Assembly: GCA_039105265.1 (NCBI GenBank)
Contig: JAPFFF010000009.1
Span: 2,852,001-2,916,000, forward strand
Length of the DNA stretch: 64,000 nt
Reading direction: 5' to 3'
DNA from: Tritrichomonas musculus
Taxonomy: Eukaryota; Parabasalia; Tritrichomonadida; Tritrichomonadidae
Under the pieces are notes generated by a model, which was given only the letters and a program-made list of their open reading frames with translations, did no database searches and was not told where the DNA came from. A program made the translations under genes and the position numbers. Below, in pieces: positions 18,342 through 27,113 of the stretch (position 1 is its first letter; the number at the start of each line of letters is the position of its first letter).

Positions 18342-19916
18342 TTAATTATCATCAAATCTGATAAAAATATCATTCATCACTAACTGACAGTACTCTCCAA
18401 ATTCTTGGTCATCGTCACAATATGGCTCCAAGTCTTTGATGACTGCATCCAAATGCAGATCTTCAAATTCTTTTATGACAGAATAACTTTCAACTGTACA
18501 CTGAAAAGCTTCAACAATAATATGAATTGATCTCAGAACTCCTTTTAGAACTTCGATATTATCATAAAAAAGACCATCAACAAGTATATCTGAAATATGT
18601 TTCTCTCTCATATATCTTAAAAAACAATCATTCTTTGGAAAAGTCTCAATAATTACAATGAGGAGTTTTAAAGACGGATCTTTTAATTCATACGAATCTC
18701 CATTATATAAACAGATTGAAGCTCGAATGATATGCCGAAGGTCATTTTGATTATCTTGAGATTTTTCAAATTTATCTTTATATATCTTAATTGAGGAACG
18801 AAGTAATAAAAGACATATTGAAACACATTTTGAGCATAACTTCTTAGAAATCTCAAGTGATTCATAAGAACAAAAAGTATCTGCAAGCATTTTATCAAGC
18901 ATTTTAATAAACATATTTTCTTGTTGAGGATATTGCTTGATTAATAAATTAATTGTTTTATTAACTTCAGAAAAGAATTCAATAATCATCTTTTTTAATT
19001 CTAAATCAAGATCTTTGTAACAATATATATTATATAATTTTACAAACATATTTAAATCGATTTCATTCATATTAGAATCGTTTTCATTCACATTCGAATC
19101 ATCTACATTATTATTATCAAAAAAAAATTCGAGAACACCATTATCAACACGAATCATATAATAAAAACATTGAATAATATAAGAAATAATGCCTTGATTA
19201 TTACGTGGGCGAAATAAAATTTTTTTCAGTACCAAAATAAGTAGTTTAGGACTAGGAATAATGCGAAAAACACGTATTACATTGCTCATAAAAAAAAGAG
19301 CAATGAATATTGACGTATCATCAGAGTTAAATTGAGGTATAATACTGTGAAAGTCAATTTGCTGGCAAATTAAATTTTGATATTGTTTTTCAGTATCATG
19401 AATAATGTTTCCAAGACAGAGAAGAGCTAATTGAGTAGTATCATTATTTGCAATAATACAACTATTGAAAATTTGGATAAGATCGTTTTGAAGCAAAAAA
19501 ACAAGAACACTTTCGTCAGAACAATAAATAAGATAAGATAGCATTGATAATGCCAAGTAATTATTTTTCCATTCATCTACATGCAATAAATCAATCAGTA
19601 TTTTTGGAAAATGGAAATTATTAAAAATATCAATTAATCCAGGATCGTATATAAATTTTTTATCAATTAAATAAAAAATTCTTTCGATAGCATTTTTATC
19701 ATATTTTTCAAGAGCTGTATGCAATTCCTCAAGTGCTTTGTTTAAAAAAATTTGAAAAAAAGCTACATCATTTAATTCTTGGCTAAATTTAGGATGCTCA
19801 GATATATCTGTAAATACTTCACTTTGAATAAAAGAAACTTGCTTTGGAACATCAGATAAAAGTAATTTATAATGAAAAAACATAAATTGAATTTGACTTT
19901 TTAAAAAGTCAATCAA
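18342..19916 (-). CDS. Armadillo/HEAT-like helical-repeat protein
   Basis: A 524-residue, nearly all-helical protein. Several helix pairs have the armadillo look, for example LALSMLSYLIYCSDESVLVF, LALLCLGNIIHD and LLIVIIETFPKN, with Asn or Asp ending the helices as in importin-alpha-type ARM repeats. A low-complexity Asn/Asp insert (near residues 270-285) interrupts the solenoid. No basic importin-beta-binding N-terminus is visible, so it is not a standard importin alpha. Trichomonad genomes encode many ARM-like proteins whose cargo or partners are unknown. It is divergently transcribed from the Cdc20-like gene with only 60 bp between the two starts, so the two may share a promoter region. 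Function is otherwise unassigned. Confidence 0.7.
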   Translation of the reverse strand: MIDFLKSQIQFMFFHYKLLLSDVPKQVSFIQSEVFTDISEHPKFSQELNDVAFFQIFLNKALEELHTALEKYDKNAIERIFYLIDKKFIYDPGLIDIFNNFHFPKILIDLLHVDEWKNNYLALSMLSYLIYCSDESVLVFLLQNDLIQIFNSCIIANNDTTQLALLCLGNIIHDTEKQYQNLICQQIDFHSIIPQFNSDDTSIFIALFFMSNVIRVFRIIPSPKLLILVLKKILFRPRNNQGIISYIIQCFYYMIRVDNGVLEFFFDNNNVDDSNVNENDSNMNEIDLNMFVKLYNIYCYKDLDLELKKMIIEFFSEVNKTINLLIKQYPQQENMFIKMLDKMLADTFCSYESLEISKKLCSKCVSICLLLLRSSIKIYKDKFEKSQDNQNDLRHIIRASICLYNGDSYELKDPSLKLLIVIIETFPKNDCFLRYMREKHISDILVDGLFYDNIEVLKGVLRSIHIIVEAFQCTVESYSVIKEFEDLHLDAVIKDLEPYCDDDQEFGEYCQLVMNDIFIRFDDN

Positions 19917-19976
19917 AAAGATTGATGAAAAATTTTAATAATTCATTCAAAAATATTTTAACGTACAATATTTTTA

Positions 19977-21167
19977 ATGGATTATGAGATAAAATTCTCC
20001 AAAGTCCTTCAATCGCCAAAGTTAGAAGAAGATCGCCTTACTCCAAAATTACGAACTAAATCGCCAAGTAAACAATCAATGTTTTTTCAATTAAGTCCAA
20101 TTAAATCTCCTAATTTTGAAATTGATCCTGTTTTTTCATTTTCTTCACCATTATTACTAAGCCCTCTTCTTAAATCGCCTGTTACGAGAAAAATTCCTCA
20201 AAGATGCTTGCTCTCATTTCCATTTGAATCAAATATGTCTGATTTTTACCCACATCCAATTGACTGGTCTTTAAATGATTTTGTAGCTATTTGCCATATA
20301 AATCAAGTTCATTTGTTTTCCGTTAAATCTATTATATCGCCAACCTCTACAATTAGGTTTCCAGATTATCATTCGATGTCGCTAAAATTTTCGCAAGATG
20401 GTTCAAAAATAATAATTGGTTTTACAAATGGAAAAATTAGAATTTATGATTCTAATACTCTTAAAATGCTTGAAGAAAGAAATTTTTTTAATAAAGAAGA
20501 TTTTTGCGAAAGTGCATCATGCATTGACACTTTTAATAATGTAATCATGACAACATTTTCAAACGGTCAAGTAGGCATTTTGGATGAGAGACTACCAGAT
20601 TCATCAAATATTAGTATTCTTCACGCACATAAAGATCAAGCCATTACTGTCTCAATTAACAGAATCAACGAAAACATATTTGCTACCAGTGGGAATGAAA
20701 ACACAGTTAAAATCTGGGATTTCAGAAATTTCAGCGAAACTAATAATTGCCAAAATCTCTTAACCTATAAAGAGCATGAAGCTGCAATTCGTGGAATTGC
20801 ATGGTCACCAAAAGAAACGGATGTCATAGTTACAGGTGGAGGAATGGATGATCAACAGATTAAAAAATGGAATATCACAACTGGTAATACAATTAAATCT
20901 ATTAATATCGGATCTCAGGTTTGTAATATCTTTTGGAATAAAGAGTATTGTGAGATTTTAATTACATCAGGCGTACCCTATAATAATATTACTATATGGA
21001 ATGACAGTACTCTGAAAGAAGTTGGTGAAATAAATAGCCACCATGATCGAATTTTATATGCTGCTATGTCTCCTCAAAACGATAAGCTAGTAACCTTAAC
21101 ACCAGAAGATCCAATAAGGATATGGAATGTTTTTCAACAAAAGACTTACAAACCAAGCTTAAGATAA
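19977..21167 (+). CDS. Cdc20/Cdh1-family WD40 activator of the anaphase-promoting complex
   Basis: This 396-residue protein has a disordered N-terminus and a seven-blade WD40 propeller. The later blades match the Cdc20/Cdh1 signature closely: EHEAAIRGIAWSPKE, VTGGGMDDQQIKKWN, TGNTIKSINIGSQVCNIFW, then HDRILYAAMSPQNDKL and IRIWNVF. In the family these proteins recruit D-box and KEN-box substrates to APC/C. A C-box-like sequence, DRLTPKLR, lies near residue 19, but the classical form is DR(F/Y)IPxR, so it is altered and one residue longer. The C-terminus ends SLR where most members end Ile-Arg, a tail that docks on the APC/C. The activator role is therefore well supported by the propeller, with possibly modified APC/C contacts. 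The gene is divergent from the ARM-like gene with a 60-bp spacer. Confidence 0.88.
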   Translation: MDYEIKFSKVLQSPKLEEDRLTPKLRTKSPSKQSMFFQLSPIKSPNFEIDPVFSFSSPLLLSPLLKSPVTRKIPQRCLLSFPFESNMSDFYPHPIDWSLNDFVAICHINQVHLFSVKSIISPTSTIRFPDYHSMSLKFSQDGSKIIIGFTNGKIRIYDSNTLKMLEERNFFNKEDFCESASCIDTFNNVIMTTFSNGQVGILDERLPDSSNISILHAHKDQAITVSINRINENIFATSGNENTVKIWDFRNFSETNNCQNLLTYKEHEAAIRGIAWSPKETDVIVTGGGMDDQQIKKWNITTGNTIKSINIGSQVCNIFWNKEYCEILITSGVPYNNITIWNDSTLKEVGEINSHHDRILYAAMSPQNDKLVTLTPEDPIRIWNVFQQKTYKPSLR

Positions 21168-21323
21168 TCCTTTACAATTATTTGTTTATATATATATGTA
21201 TATTATAATATTGTCAATTGTTTAATATTTTCGTTTTATATAAATAATATATTATTATATTACATAATTCTTTTTTTTTTAACGTATATTTAATATAATA
21301 CAAACATCTTTTCTTTATTATAA

Positions 21324-22292
21324 TTATTTTTCTTCACCACCTTCTTCTTCTTCTTGCTTTTCACTATTTTCTAAAGCAGTTGTTGCTTCAAAAGGGATTC
21401 CGATTGTTTTAAAAAGTTCAGCCATACAAGAGTTTGTTTGGTAAATTTGAGTTTGAAGGATTTGCGAAACATGTCTTAAGTTAACAGCACCTGTAACAAT
21501 TTGTAGAAGGTCACCACAAAGCTGATTCATTGCAGTTTTAGCTCTATACGTTTCACCAGTAGTTAAAGTTGATTTAGACATTGTTTTCGTATATAAATTG
21601 GATATATTATCATTTAATTGCCGGATTCGAGCCAAAAGTTTTTCTAAATTAGCAGGCTTGTCAGGATTAACTTCATCAGAATCTGTAAAAACAATTTTTC
21701 GGGATTGTTTTTGAATTATCCGAATTTCATTTTTTAAATTTTTAATTATTGAAATACAAACATCCGATTTATAATTCCCGTTATGAAAAACTGTTGACAA
21801 ATTTTCTAGGTAATCATAAAGTTTAGTAGATTTGTCAATCATGCATTCATAATGTGGGGAAATACCTTCACTAAGGGCTAAAGACATCATATTCATAAAA
21901 TCCATCCACGCTATAGAAAAATCATTACCTAATTTATAAAGAAGATTGTTTTGAAGGTTACCTGGTGATAAAGGTCTTACTTTTCCATTATTCCAGTTAC
22001 TTTCAGAAATTGCATACTGCATAAATAAATCGAATGCTTTGTCAACAGAGTTAAACTTAAAATTAAGTTCAGGATGAATAAAATCCATATAACAGCATGA
22101 TGAAAAATCTTTTGTAAAAATATTTTTAAGTATAGTAAAATTATCTTTGGCTGGTCGATAAATATACCCATCAGAATATTTAGAAATATTACGAAGTGTT
22201 AAGGATGCTCGAGGACTAGTTTTCCTTTTTGGTGATAAACGTTGCGATTTAGATAGCATTTGACGCTTTATAGGAACTTTTGTTGTGAACAT
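21324..22292 (-). CDS. Hypothetical protein, helical, basic N-terminus
   Basis: A 322-residue protein that I do not recognise. The first 35 residues are basic with Ser-Pro sites (QRLSPKRKTSPRAS) that look like CDK or MAPK targets or a microtubule-binding segment. The rest is predicted helical with a possible coiled coil near 215-245 (LEKLLARIRQLNDNISNLYT), and the end is acidic (QEEEEGGEEK). No signal peptide or membrane segment is seen. It is divergent from the Rab gene with 124 bp between the starts and converges on the Cdc20-like gene. The Ser-Pro-rich head and the neighbouring cell-cycle gene hint at a cytoskeletal role, but that is speculation. Confidence 0.7.
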   Translation of the reverse strand: MFTTKVPIKRQMLSKSQRLSPKRKTSPRASLTLRNISKYSDGYIYRPAKDNFTILKNIFTKDFSSCCYMDFIHPELNFKFNSVDKAFDLFMQYAISESNWNNGKVRPLSPGNLQNNLLYKLGNDFSIAWMDFMNMMSLALSEGISPHYECMIDKSTKLYDYLENLSTVFHNGNYKSDVCISIIKNLKNEIRIIQKQSRKIVFTDSDEVNPDKPANLEKLLARIRQLNDNISNLYTKTMSKSTLTTGETYRAKTAMNQLCGDLLQIVTGAVNLRHVSQILQTQIYQTNSCMAELFKTIGIPFEATTALENSEKQEEEEGGEEK

Positions 22293-22416
22293 TAAAAATA
22301 TATAAAATTATAAAAAACGTGATTTTATATCATAATTACAACTTTTTAAATACTTAATTGAAATATTGATGAAACTAGAATTGTTTAATTGACCTAAAAT
22401 TTGTAAAAATTTTATT

Positions 22417-23001
22417 ATGAAAAAATCAAGCAAATTTATATCACCACGTAAAGTAATACTTTTAGGTGACGCTAATGTTGGGAAAACATCCCTCATTCAC
22501 GCATATCAAAGAAAAGAGCTACCTGAAATTTCTACCGTATCATGTAATATTTTAAATGTTACTGTTAAATACATGGAGCAACCTATTCCTTTAAATATAT
22601 GGGATACGGCAGGACAGGAAATATTTAATTCAATAACACCACTATTTTACCAATCTTGCAGTTGCGCTATTCTTGTATATGATCAGCATGATCCAAATTC
22701 ATTTGAAAAAATGAAAATCCTTTATAAAACAGCATCTGATGATTATTCAGTTGAACATTTTATTGTTGCTGCTAATAAAAATGACCTTGAAGAAAAGGTT
22801 CCTTTTAATGAAGCAAAAGAATGGTGCAGAGAAAAAAAAATTCGGATAATTAAAACATCAGCGGTAACAAACTTAAACATATCAAATTTATTATTATCAG
22901 TTGGTGAAATTGTTGCATCCTCAGATGAAATCGTTCAAAATCATCTTAACCTTGAAATCGACAACGTACGAAATTCAACAAATGATTTATGCTGCTTTTA
23001 G
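22417..23001 (+). CDS. Rab-family small GTPase
   Basis: A 194-residue Ras-superfamily GTPase with all the guanine-nucleotide motifs: G1 GDANVGKT (17-24), switch I Thr40, G3 WDTAGQE (62-68), G4 NKND (120-123) and a G5 KTSAV in place of the common ETSAK. The C-terminus ends CCF, a CCx type that geranylgeranyl transferase II can double-prenylate, so membrane attachment is expected. Rab proteins regulate vesicle budding, movement and fusion. The switch I region (STVSCNIL) departs from the usual TIGVDF, so this is a divergent member of the large trichomonad Rab family and the specific Rab class cannot be named. The gene is followed by the LRRC9-like gene on the same strand, starting 137 bp after its stop. 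Confidence 0.92.
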   Translation: MKKSSKFISPRKVILLGDANVGKTSLIHAYQRKELPEISTVSCNILNVTVKYMEQPIPLNIWDTAGQEIFNSITPLFYQSCSCAILVYDQHDPNSFEKMKILYKTASDDYSVEHFIVAANKNDLEEKVPFNEAKEWCREKKIRIIKTSAVTNLNISNLLLSVGEIVASSDEIVQNHLNLEIDNVRNSTNDLCCF

Positions 23002-23137
23002 AGTTTTATATGTGTTTAAAACTTCCATAAACCTTTTATTCTATTATCTATTCAATTTTATTATTCAATTTTATATAAAAATAATTAAAAGTATTCAAAT
23101 TCAGATTTTTTTTAAAACGAACAAATTTTACGAACAA

Positions 23138-26100
23138 ATGGAAGCAAGCTTATTGCGCAGTATTCTTGATGATAATCTAATCGATCCAAATAAATTTGCA
23201 TCAGATCCATCAAAATTCCTAAAAATCGAGTGCTTTCTTTTTAATTTACCAATTCATCCAAAATTTAATCCTTTTTCAAATATTGAAGAACTAAGAATTA
23301 TAGAACAAGATGTAGTGGATTTAAATTGGCTCGAGGATCTACCACATCTTTCAACACTGATTATTTTTCATACACAACTTAAAGATGCATCAGGATTAAA
23401 ATTTTCACCATTATTAAAAAAGCTTGTCCTTGAAAAAGGGAAATTAACAACTTTTCCTGATATTTCATTTTTAAAGCAACTTGAACATTTATCACTATCA
23501 AATAATCTTCTCAAAGAAATCCCAGTTTTTCCAAAAACGAACTCTCTCAAAACCCTTGATATATCTGCTTGTGGACTTCATCAATTATCAGATACAATTC
23601 TTAATATTCCTAATCTCCAAACCCTTCTCATTGGAGGAAATAAATTTCATGATTTTTCTATTCTTGATCCATTATCAAAACTAGAAAAATTAGAAGAATT
23701 AAATATATATGATCCAAATTATGGAACAAATCCTATTTGTAATCTCCCCAATTATAATGTCATTTCACTTTCTATGCTTCCACAAGTTACTTTTCTTGAT
23801 ACTTTTAAAGTTACAGATAAATTGAGACAAGAAGCAGTTCAAAAAAAAGCAGATACAAAATTATATTATATTGCAAAATCTGCTTCTGACATGTCTGATA
23901 TTTCCACAAAATATTCAGAATTAGCACGTAACACTTCAAATCAAATCACAAAAATTACCATAAAACCATCAATTTCAAGCAAAAAAGATGATTTTTCAAA
24001 AATATATTCAATTTTAGATGAAGCTGAATTTATCTCAAACACAGTTAGTGAATTTTACAGATTAAGCTCGATGCTTTCATTTGATTCAGGCGGATCAATA
24101 AGTTTTACACAAGTTGATGACTTTGAATTACCTGTTTCAGTTAAAATTTTATCAAATGCTAAATTAACAGCAGCATGGAAAATTGTTCATCTTCCATTAT
24201 TATCTCTTCTTGAAGAAAATCATGCAAAACTTGAAAAAACAGATTATTATATTAAATTAAATAAATTAGAAGATTCTGTTCAAATGCTGCAAGAATGGAC
24301 GTCAACCAAAAAATTTGATAAAAGTGAAACTTTTTGTGTTGATGATTCACTTTCATTTTGCTTATACTGCAAACATTCACTTACTGGACTTGTACCGGAA
24401 GCATTGCTACTATTCTCAATTCCATATGAAGAAAAACTTACTGAAATTGAAAATATTATTGATTCAATTGAAACATCAAAAGGCTATATGAATCAGAAAT
24501 CAAGCGATACTTCTCTTTTTGCATTCAAAGAAAACTTTGAACTTAGCGAATCTTTGGTTTCAATTCATTTGATTGATTGCAATATTCAGACATTGCAAAT
24601 ATTTGATGGATTAATGAACCTTCAAACACTTCTTATTCCATTTAATAATATTCCAACAATAACTGATATGCCTCTTCTTCCTAAACTTGAAGTAATTGAC
24701 GTATCTTTTAATAAAATTACTGAAGTCCAACAACTTGTCATTTCGTCAGCCGCCGTTCGCTCAAATATAAAAGAAATTTATATATATGGAAACCCAATCT
24801 GTGAGCCAAAAAGCCTTCGTTTCTTGATGAACTTATATCCAAATTCTGAAAAAGTATTTAAAATTCGTCGAAAGCTACTTTATATTCCTCCAAATTGCGA
24901 TGATACAGAATTTTTAACATCAATCGATGCTCATAACAGCATTACTGTTTTGGACTTAAGAAGATTATGCATATCTAGTTTATCAGCACTTTCTCAATTA
25001 CCAAATTTAACTACTTTATTTGCCAGTGGAAATGATATCACAACCATTGATTTTCAATCAAATTCTTTAGAATATGCAGACTTCTCAGAAAATCAAATAT
25101 CTGAATATCCTAAAAATGAATCATTTCCTAAACTGCAAACACTTCTTCTCAATGGAAATCAATTAAACTGTTTTGCTCCATTACCTACAATTAGCGCCTT
25201 ATTTGTTGGAAATAATCAAATTACTGATATGCCAAACCCCGATGATTTTCCTCAATTAGAAGTTCTTTTTATTTTAGGAAACCCAGTTGCCAAATCATTT
25301 CCAGATTCCAGATTTATTTTTGGCCTTCAAACTTTGAAGATGCTGAATGGAAATATTATACCACCAACAGTGAGAGCCAAAATAAATCGCCAATTTTCAG
25401 GTGTTTTATTTGCAGAAGATATTCCTAAACTTCTTCAACCAAAACAAACCACATTGGATCTTTCCAACAAAGAGATGCGTGATGTTAATGCACTTCAATC
25501 AGAATATCTCTCATCATTAGATTTATCCTGCAATTTAATTGCTTCAATTGATTGGTCATATAACACATTTCCACGTTTACAACAACTTCTTCTTCAAAAT
25601 AATATGTTACAAAGTCTTACATTTGTTTCGGCAGTTCCTTCATTACGTGTCATTAATCTCTCAGGAAACAAATTAAGTGATGCTCATGTTGAAGTTTTAT
25701 GCCAAATGAAATTACCACATTTGACCAGTCTTTCACTTGCTTCAAACACCCTCAAAAAAGGTCCATATATTGCTCGTTTTCAAACTCTTGAATTACTTGA
25801 TCTCTCCCACAACTTTATATCAACAATTGACAAAGGTTCATTTGAATGTGGAAATTTGAAAGTACTTAATTTATCCTACAATTCATTGAGGAAGCTTGAC
25901 AACGTTGGAACTCAGTCACTTTTGTCTCTTGATGTTTCACATAATCGAATTCCAACCGTTGATGAAGTGTCAAAACTTCGTGTTTGCCAGCGAATCTTAA
26001 AGTTTTGGTTCAGTGACAATCCTCTCTCACAAAGAATTGCTCCTCGAATAAGATGCTTGTGTCTTCTTCAAAGTCTTCAAGAAATGGACGGAAAACCTGT

Positions 26101-26323
26101 CTCTGAAAGCGATCTTAATCAAGTTCGAATTTTACTCGAACAAAGTGGAGTGTCTGTACAACAACAACCATTGTCTGGAAGAAGTGCAGGCGGGGGAGGA
26201 AACTCATCAAGCATGAGTGGAAACACCAGAGTTACTCAGGTCGTTATGCAGCACGGTCTACCTCAACTAAATCCGGGCCCTGGACAAGGTTCAAAGAGGA
26301 AAACACGATTTCCTCGGCAATGA
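23138..26323 (+). CDS. LRRC9-like leucine-rich-repeat protein
   Basis: A 1,061-residue protein with several LRR blocks. The first (about 20-230) is SDS22-like and ends with an LRR cap containing YGTNPICNLPNYN and LPQVTFLDTF, which closely resembles the cap of the ciliary protein LRRC9. A helical middle with few repeats follows (about 230-460). Two more LRR blocks (about 470-610 and 620-1000) come next, and a Gly/Ser-rich tail ends in basic residues. Multi-block LRR architecture plus this cap makes an LRRC9-type axonemal protein the best guess, fitting a flagellated protist. I start at 23138 (MEASLLRSIL). The frame stays open upstream to 22901, but that would overlap the Rab coding end and add a non-conserved hydrophobic lead. 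The exact orthology needs a profile search. Confidence 0.82.
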   Translation: MEASLLRSILDDNLIDPNKFASDPSKFLKIECFLFNLPIHPKFNPFSNIEELRIIEQDVVDLNWLEDLPHLSTLIIFHTQLKDASGLKFSPLLKKLVLEKGKLTTFPDISFLKQLEHLSLSNNLLKEIPVFPKTNSLKTLDISACGLHQLSDTILNIPNLQTLLIGGNKFHDFSILDPLSKLEKLEELNIYDPNYGTNPICNLPNYNVISLSMLPQVTFLDTFKVTDKLRQEAVQKKADTKLYYIAKSASDMSDISTKYSELARNTSNQITKITIKPSISSKKDDFSKIYSILDEAEFISNTVSEFYRLSSMLSFDSGGSISFTQVDDFELPVSVKILSNAKLTAAWKIVHLPLLSLLEENHAKLEKTDYYIKLNKLEDSVQMLQEWTSTKKFDKSETFCVDDSLSFCLYCKHSLTGLVPEALLLFSIPYEEKLTEIENIIDSIETSKGYMNQKSSDTSLFAFKENFELSESLVSIHLIDCNIQTLQIFDGLMNLQTLLIPFNNIPTITDMPLLPKLEVIDVSFNKITEVQQLVISSAAVRSNIKEIYIYGNPICEPKSLRFLMNLYPNSEKVFKIRRKLLYIPPNCDDTEFLTSIDAHNSITVLDLRRLCISSLSALSQLPNLTTLFASGNDITTIDFQSNSLEYADFSENQISEYPKNESFPKLQTLLLNGNQLNCFAPLPTISALFVGNNQITDMPNPDDFPQLEVLFILGNPVAKSFPDSRFIFGLQTLKMLNGNIIPPTVRAKINRQFSGVLFAEDIPKLLQPKQTTLDLSNKEMRDVNALQSEYLSSLDLSCNLIASIDWSYNTFPRLQQLLLQNNMLQSLTFVSAVPSLRVINLSGNKLSDAHVEVLCQMKLPHLTSLSLASNTLKKGPYIARFQTLELLDLSHNFISTIDKGSFECGNLKVLNLSYNSLRKLDNVGTQSLLSLDVSHNRIPTVDEVSKLRVCQRILKFWFSDNPLSQRIAPRIRCLCLLQSLQEMDGKPVSESDLNQVRILLEQSGVSVQQQPLSGRSAGGGGNSSSMSGNTRVTQVVMQHGLPQLNPGPGQGSKRKTRFPRQ

Positions 26324-26417
26324 ATTAGAATATCTTTGTGATTATTATAAAATCATGATTTTTAACAATATTCTTTTCTTTCTATTCCCATGGTTGTGTT
26401 TTATATTAAAGAATTTA

Positions 26418-26454
<37 letters not shown>

Positions 26455-27113
26455 TTTTCTTTTTAATAAATACAAGCTCTCTATTAAAATATGAACCGAC
26501 AAAAATGATGATTCTTCGTAACAGTCTGTATGAAACCCCCATCAAAATATTACTTTTATGATTGATTTTCAGGTTCTAAAATTGTTTAAATTCGCCAATA
26601 CATTAAAATTAAACAATTTAAATGGTTAACACTAGACATCAAATAAAAAAAGTGCTTGAAGAGTTACAATAGCTTAATCAATGATATAAACAGATTAAAA
26701 AATGTTTCTATAATTATACTGATAATAGAAATTATGCTCAACATGAAAAAAAAAAAAAATATTCTAAATCTATATATTATTATACATACAAGTTATTTAG
26801 TTTTAATACTGCTAATACTTAAAATATTAATCATTTGTATATATGATAATCTTTTTTTGAATAGTTTATACTAGGAAAAAATGTTTAAAATTTTAAAATT
26901 TTGAGATAAAAATTTTTCATTCAAAAATAAACTTTACAAGTTTACAAACTTTTTGATAAGAAAATCCAAATAAGAAAATATTACTTTTTTTTAATATTAT
27001 TATGACAAGAATTAACTGGTTTTAGATGATATTTTATTAAAATATAATTTTCATTGAATATTATAAATAATCATTCAAAAAATTCTGATGAATGTGTTTT
27101 AGACATATAGATA
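26324..27113. other. Long AT-rich intergenic region with a 33-T run
   Basis: About 790 bp with no supportable gene. It contains an uninterrupted run of 33 T at 26421-26453. Short open frames on both strands arise from that homopolymer (poly-Phe or poly-Lys) or from AT-rich DNA and are not called. Confidence 0.7.

Noticed and set aside
22901-23137. Upstream extension of the LRRC9-like frame overlapping the Rab gene
   Set aside because: The open frame overlaps the Rab coding end in another frame and encodes a hydrophobic, Lys/Ile/Phe-rich lead typical of AT-rich spacer. The ATG at 23138 begins a natural N-terminus.
26345-26561. Poly-Phe and poly-Lys frames on both strands near 26.4 kb
   Set aside because: Both come from the 33-T homopolymer and have no other structure.
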